DNA of 64,000 bases, taken from contig OY735222.1 in the NCBI GenBank assembly GCA_963457665.1, positions 38,072,581-38,136,580 of the forward strand, written 5' to 3'. Below, in pieces: positions 61,336-64,000 of this stretch. The DNA comes from Thysanoteuthis rhombus (Eukaryota; Mollusca; Cephalopoda; Oegopsida; Thysanoteuthidae). The notes under the pieces are model-generated. The model saw only the letters and a program-made list of their open reading frames with translations, was not told the origin of the DNA and searched no databases. Within the stretch, counting starts at the first letter, position 1; every line of letters begins with the position of its first letter. The position numbers were made by a program, and so were the translations under genes.

Positions 61336-63765
61336 AAGAATAATAAAAATAAGTAAATTTCATTAAGAAAGTATCATTCAGTGACTTTTTTTCCCTTCAA
61401 TGAAAACCCATTGTCAAGCATTGAAAACAAAATGATCATGCAAATAATTCATTGGTACAAGGTATATTGAATCAAGAAAAAATCGTTATGAAATCTGTTA
61501 CACTAGTGATGAAATGCTAAACAAAGCAGTTATTGTTCTGGCAAAATCCAGTTTTGATATTGACTTCTTTTCAGAATTTATCTCCCCTTAGTTCTTGTCT
61601 GGATTCTTAAAGATGGTGTATGATTTAGTTGGACTAATTTCTTTGTTTTGTTTGAAATAGTCAAACTAAACTGCATATAATGATTATTGCCCTACATTCT
61701 ACCTTTGAGGAAGAAGTTGAGAAAGTTCTGGTTGTTCTTCCAGACATTGTTCATTTGTTTAAGAAATTGTTTTCAGATATTGGATATCAGTTTAGATATT
61801 TTTAATGAGGCTCAGATATTTTAGATTTTCTTTGCAAAATCTTGATTTATTTAGATTTTTGCCTCACTGAGGATTTGGCAAAATTTTGAAATTTTGGATG
61901 ATTGGTAAAAGTTCACCCTCTTGTGCTGTTGTTTGTAAATTGTTAAAAGTAGAAAAACAATGGTGAGAGAAAAACAAAAAAAATGGGTAGGACTGTCAGA
62001 ATAAAACATTCTTGACAGTGTCTACATATATCAGTCCTATCAATCTTAAATTTTTCATTTTCATCTTAAATTCTGTACAAAATGAAGTGGGTTACTCAGA
62101 AAAATGTTACATAGACCAACTTTGAAAAAATACCCTAATTTCTTACACTTTATGCTATGGGTGAAGGCTTATTTCTTGATTATTTCCTTGAAGATCTAGA
62201 TATTTTTGGATTTATTTGGTTTTATTTTGACTTAATCTTCCTGTTATTATCTGCAATTTCTGAATATTTATTTTTGTTTGTTAAATAATTTTGTAGTCCT
62301 TAACTCAAAATGGCATCAATTGATATAGAAGTTAAGAAAGTGTGTGAACTTGAATGTGACACAGAAATTGAAGTTCATTGAAAAATTGTCCCTTGGCAAT
62401 TGAGAACTAAAGTTGGAAAATTACTTGTGAATTTTACCAACTTTTTCTGCATTTTAATTCTATAAATTTATATTATATTAAAGGTACTTTTCCATCAAAA
62501 TATTTGAATTTAGAAAAAGTAAAAATATGGTGAAAAAAAGTAACATTCGATTTAATGGATATTCGCAAGTCCATTGGTCCATTAAACTGAAAATTTACTG
62601 AACTTGAAGAGCCTGTGTATGTAGTATAGCTGGTATCTAGTTATTGACCGATACTTAGTTTTCAAAAACAAAAAATCTAGGTCATAACTGAGTTAGGGTT
62701 GAGAATAGAGAAATAAAAAAAATATCATTCTCATACTGGGAAATTTCTCATCTCATTTCTCAATTTATACTTTCAGATTTGATGTAAGACTTCAATTTTA
62801 ACTTTCAGTAATTTTTTTTGCCTTAACGTAAAGCTAGTTCTTTTTCCATACCAAAATTGGACTGGTTACTGACCCAGTTTTTCTCTAAAGCAGGTCATTG
62901 AGAATAAATTTATAAGTATGGTTTTTGGTTTCAATTTCAGGTAATGTGACTTTTATTATGGCTTTATCATTTTAGAAAATTACAATGATTTTACATCAAT
63001 GTTAGAGTGTGTGTGGGGAGGGGGATACATCATTCTCAGCTATCTCACTCTGACAAAAATCAGTCTTATCTACAGCACTTTCATCTAATGTTGCAAATAA
63101 ATTATTTATCTTGTGTTTTATCTTATTTTTGTCTAACTATATTCTAGTATAAATCAATTTGGTATAAAAAGCATGCTCATATCAAAATTATTTTTTTAGG
63201 GACCTTCCGAATTATTTCTTGGTGGGAGAAAGGTTAATGTCTCTAATGTAAATGCTGTAGACAAAATGATTGTTGCTAGAGTGAGATGAACAAATATAAC
63301 TAAACTTTAATCAGGAAGGAATTAAGATGAACCATGAAGCATGGCTTAAGAAATGAGACGATATGCAATGCTCGATCAAAGGCCATAAGATCTGTACAAA
63401 GGTCAGGAGGGGACATTTCAAGAATGCAGAAAACTGGAAGTGACATGTATTAGAGGAGATGCACATGTTCCCTTTGCACAACATTCAACCACGTTCCAGA
63501 AAACAGCAGATATTTGAAGAAGTTCATACAGTATATAGGTGAAACGTTGCAAAAATAAAACAAGCAGCAAAAAAATGAGGTCATTAATATAAACCAATCA
63601 CCTCCAATGATTAAATCACTTCATCTAACAAAATTCAGCTGAGAAATGTCTATGTAAATTAAAGATCTTTACTCCTGTTGAGAAAAGAATGACTTGATAG
63701 CTAATTACAATCTTTAACCCTGCTGCAATATTTTCTAAAATATAAATCATTTTTCAACAAGATTG

Positions 63766-64000
63766 GCTGCTGCAGGATCAGACTCCACTCCAATTTCTAT
63801 TCCAACTGAAAATGATTTCTGCAACTTTTGTGTTTTATATATAATGAATAAAAAAAAAATAATATTTATATTTTTTGGTATAAATGTACTTATTCATTAG
63901 AATGAAATAAGTCTGTGCATATCTTTAATATCTAAGACTTGTCAATTTAGCTTTGCCAGGAGGCTCTTACTGATAATCAGTTTGTCATGAGTTCGAATCA
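63766..64000 (+). mobile_element. tRNA-derived SINE with upstream partner block, cut by window end
   Basis: TGCAGGATCAGACTCCACTC and an A9 stretch match the block before the 30427 SINE. Then ACTTGTCAATTTAGCTTTGC (head) and GAGTTCGAATCA (B box at 63989-64000) run off the window. Confidence 0.6.

Larger units (their letters stand above)
21030..64000 (+). other. Gene locus: SIM-RING-PARP protein, 3' part beyond window
   Basis: One split gene on the + strand. Five coding exons join in frame through canonical GT/AG sites: 21030-21066, 47139-48316, 51737-51785, 58050-58291, 60001-60146. Junction phases are 1, 0, 1, 0, and the last visible exon ends in phase 2, so at least one more exon lies beyond 64000. 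The visible 1652 nt encode 550 residues plus two bases. Layout: SIM-like cluster (6-52), acidic/Ser-rich linker (53-360), RING (365-415), helical stretch (423-455), basic cluster 476-480, start of a PARP catalytic domain (491-550). Family knowledge: RING domains recruit ubiquitin E2 enzymes, PARP domains transfer ADP-ribose from NAD+, SIMs bind SUMO. Inference: a nuclear enzyme linking SUMO, ubiquitin and ADP-ribose signalling. I know no standard gene symbol for this architecture. Confidence 0.85.
60147..64000 (+). other. Intron 5, 5' part (runs off the window)
   Basis: The donor is GTAAGT at 60147. No acceptor followed by a phase-2-compatible PARP-like exon was found before 64000. A CAG at about 62940 is followed at once by an in-frame TAA. 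It contains tRNA-derived SINEs, a 43-bp minisatellite and AT-rich filler (61340-63760). Confidence 0.75.

Noticed and set aside
62940-62960. Acceptor-like TTTCAATTTCAG as a candidate exon 6
   Set aside because: In the phase needed after exon 5 the next codon is a TAA stop, and the sequence has no PARP motif.

Overview
The window looks like AT-rich animal nuclear DNA. Its one clear gene is split by GT/AG introns of up to 26 kb, and it is packed with decayed transposons, tRNA- and 5S-derived SINEs, foldback elements, minisatellites and long T tracts. I see no bacterial operon logic, Shine-Dalgarno context or CRISPR array. The repeat style (GACAGACAG-ending dispersed repeats, GCTGGCTGG/TATGTATG-containing repeats) suggests an invertebrate, perhaps a mollusc. 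That is inference only; no sequence here fixes the species.

Bases 1 to about 20,900 hold no gene I can support. They contain at least five copies of one roughly 400-bp repeat family, two GACAGACAG-type repeat clusters in + orientation and one in -, a 10 x 25 bp minisatellite, a pogo-like fragment, a hAT-like MITE with an almost perfect 8-bp target duplication, and several SINE fragments.

From 21,030 to the right edge runs one large + strand gene of which I can join five coding exons in frame: 21030-21066, 47139-48316, 51737-51785, 58050-58291 and 60001-60146. They encode the first 550 residues of a protein that continues beyond the window. In order it has a cluster of SUMO-interaction-like motifs flanked by acidic residues (residues 6-52), a long acidic Ser-rich linker, a RING finger most like the first RING of RBR ubiquitin ligases (Cys365 to Cys415), a helical stretch, a short basic cluster, and the beginning of a PARP (ADP-ribosyltransferase) catalytic domain most like PARP14/15 (from residue 491). 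The catalytic His-Tyr-Glu region must lie to the right of the window. A SIM-RING-PARP layout suggests a protein that reads SUMO and couples ubiquitin transfer to ADP-ribosylation. This is the most interesting item in the window.

The introns carry a nearly intact-ended but internally deleted Tc1 element (28110-29282), a mariner remnant, two large foldback elements side by side (25381-25652 and 25969-26383), 5S-rRNA-derived and tRNA-derived SINEs, and a roughly 780-bp pure pyrimidine 20-bp satellite (52318-53102). The 49-nt third coding exon carries the last zinc-ligand pair of the RING; skipping it would give an immediate stop.
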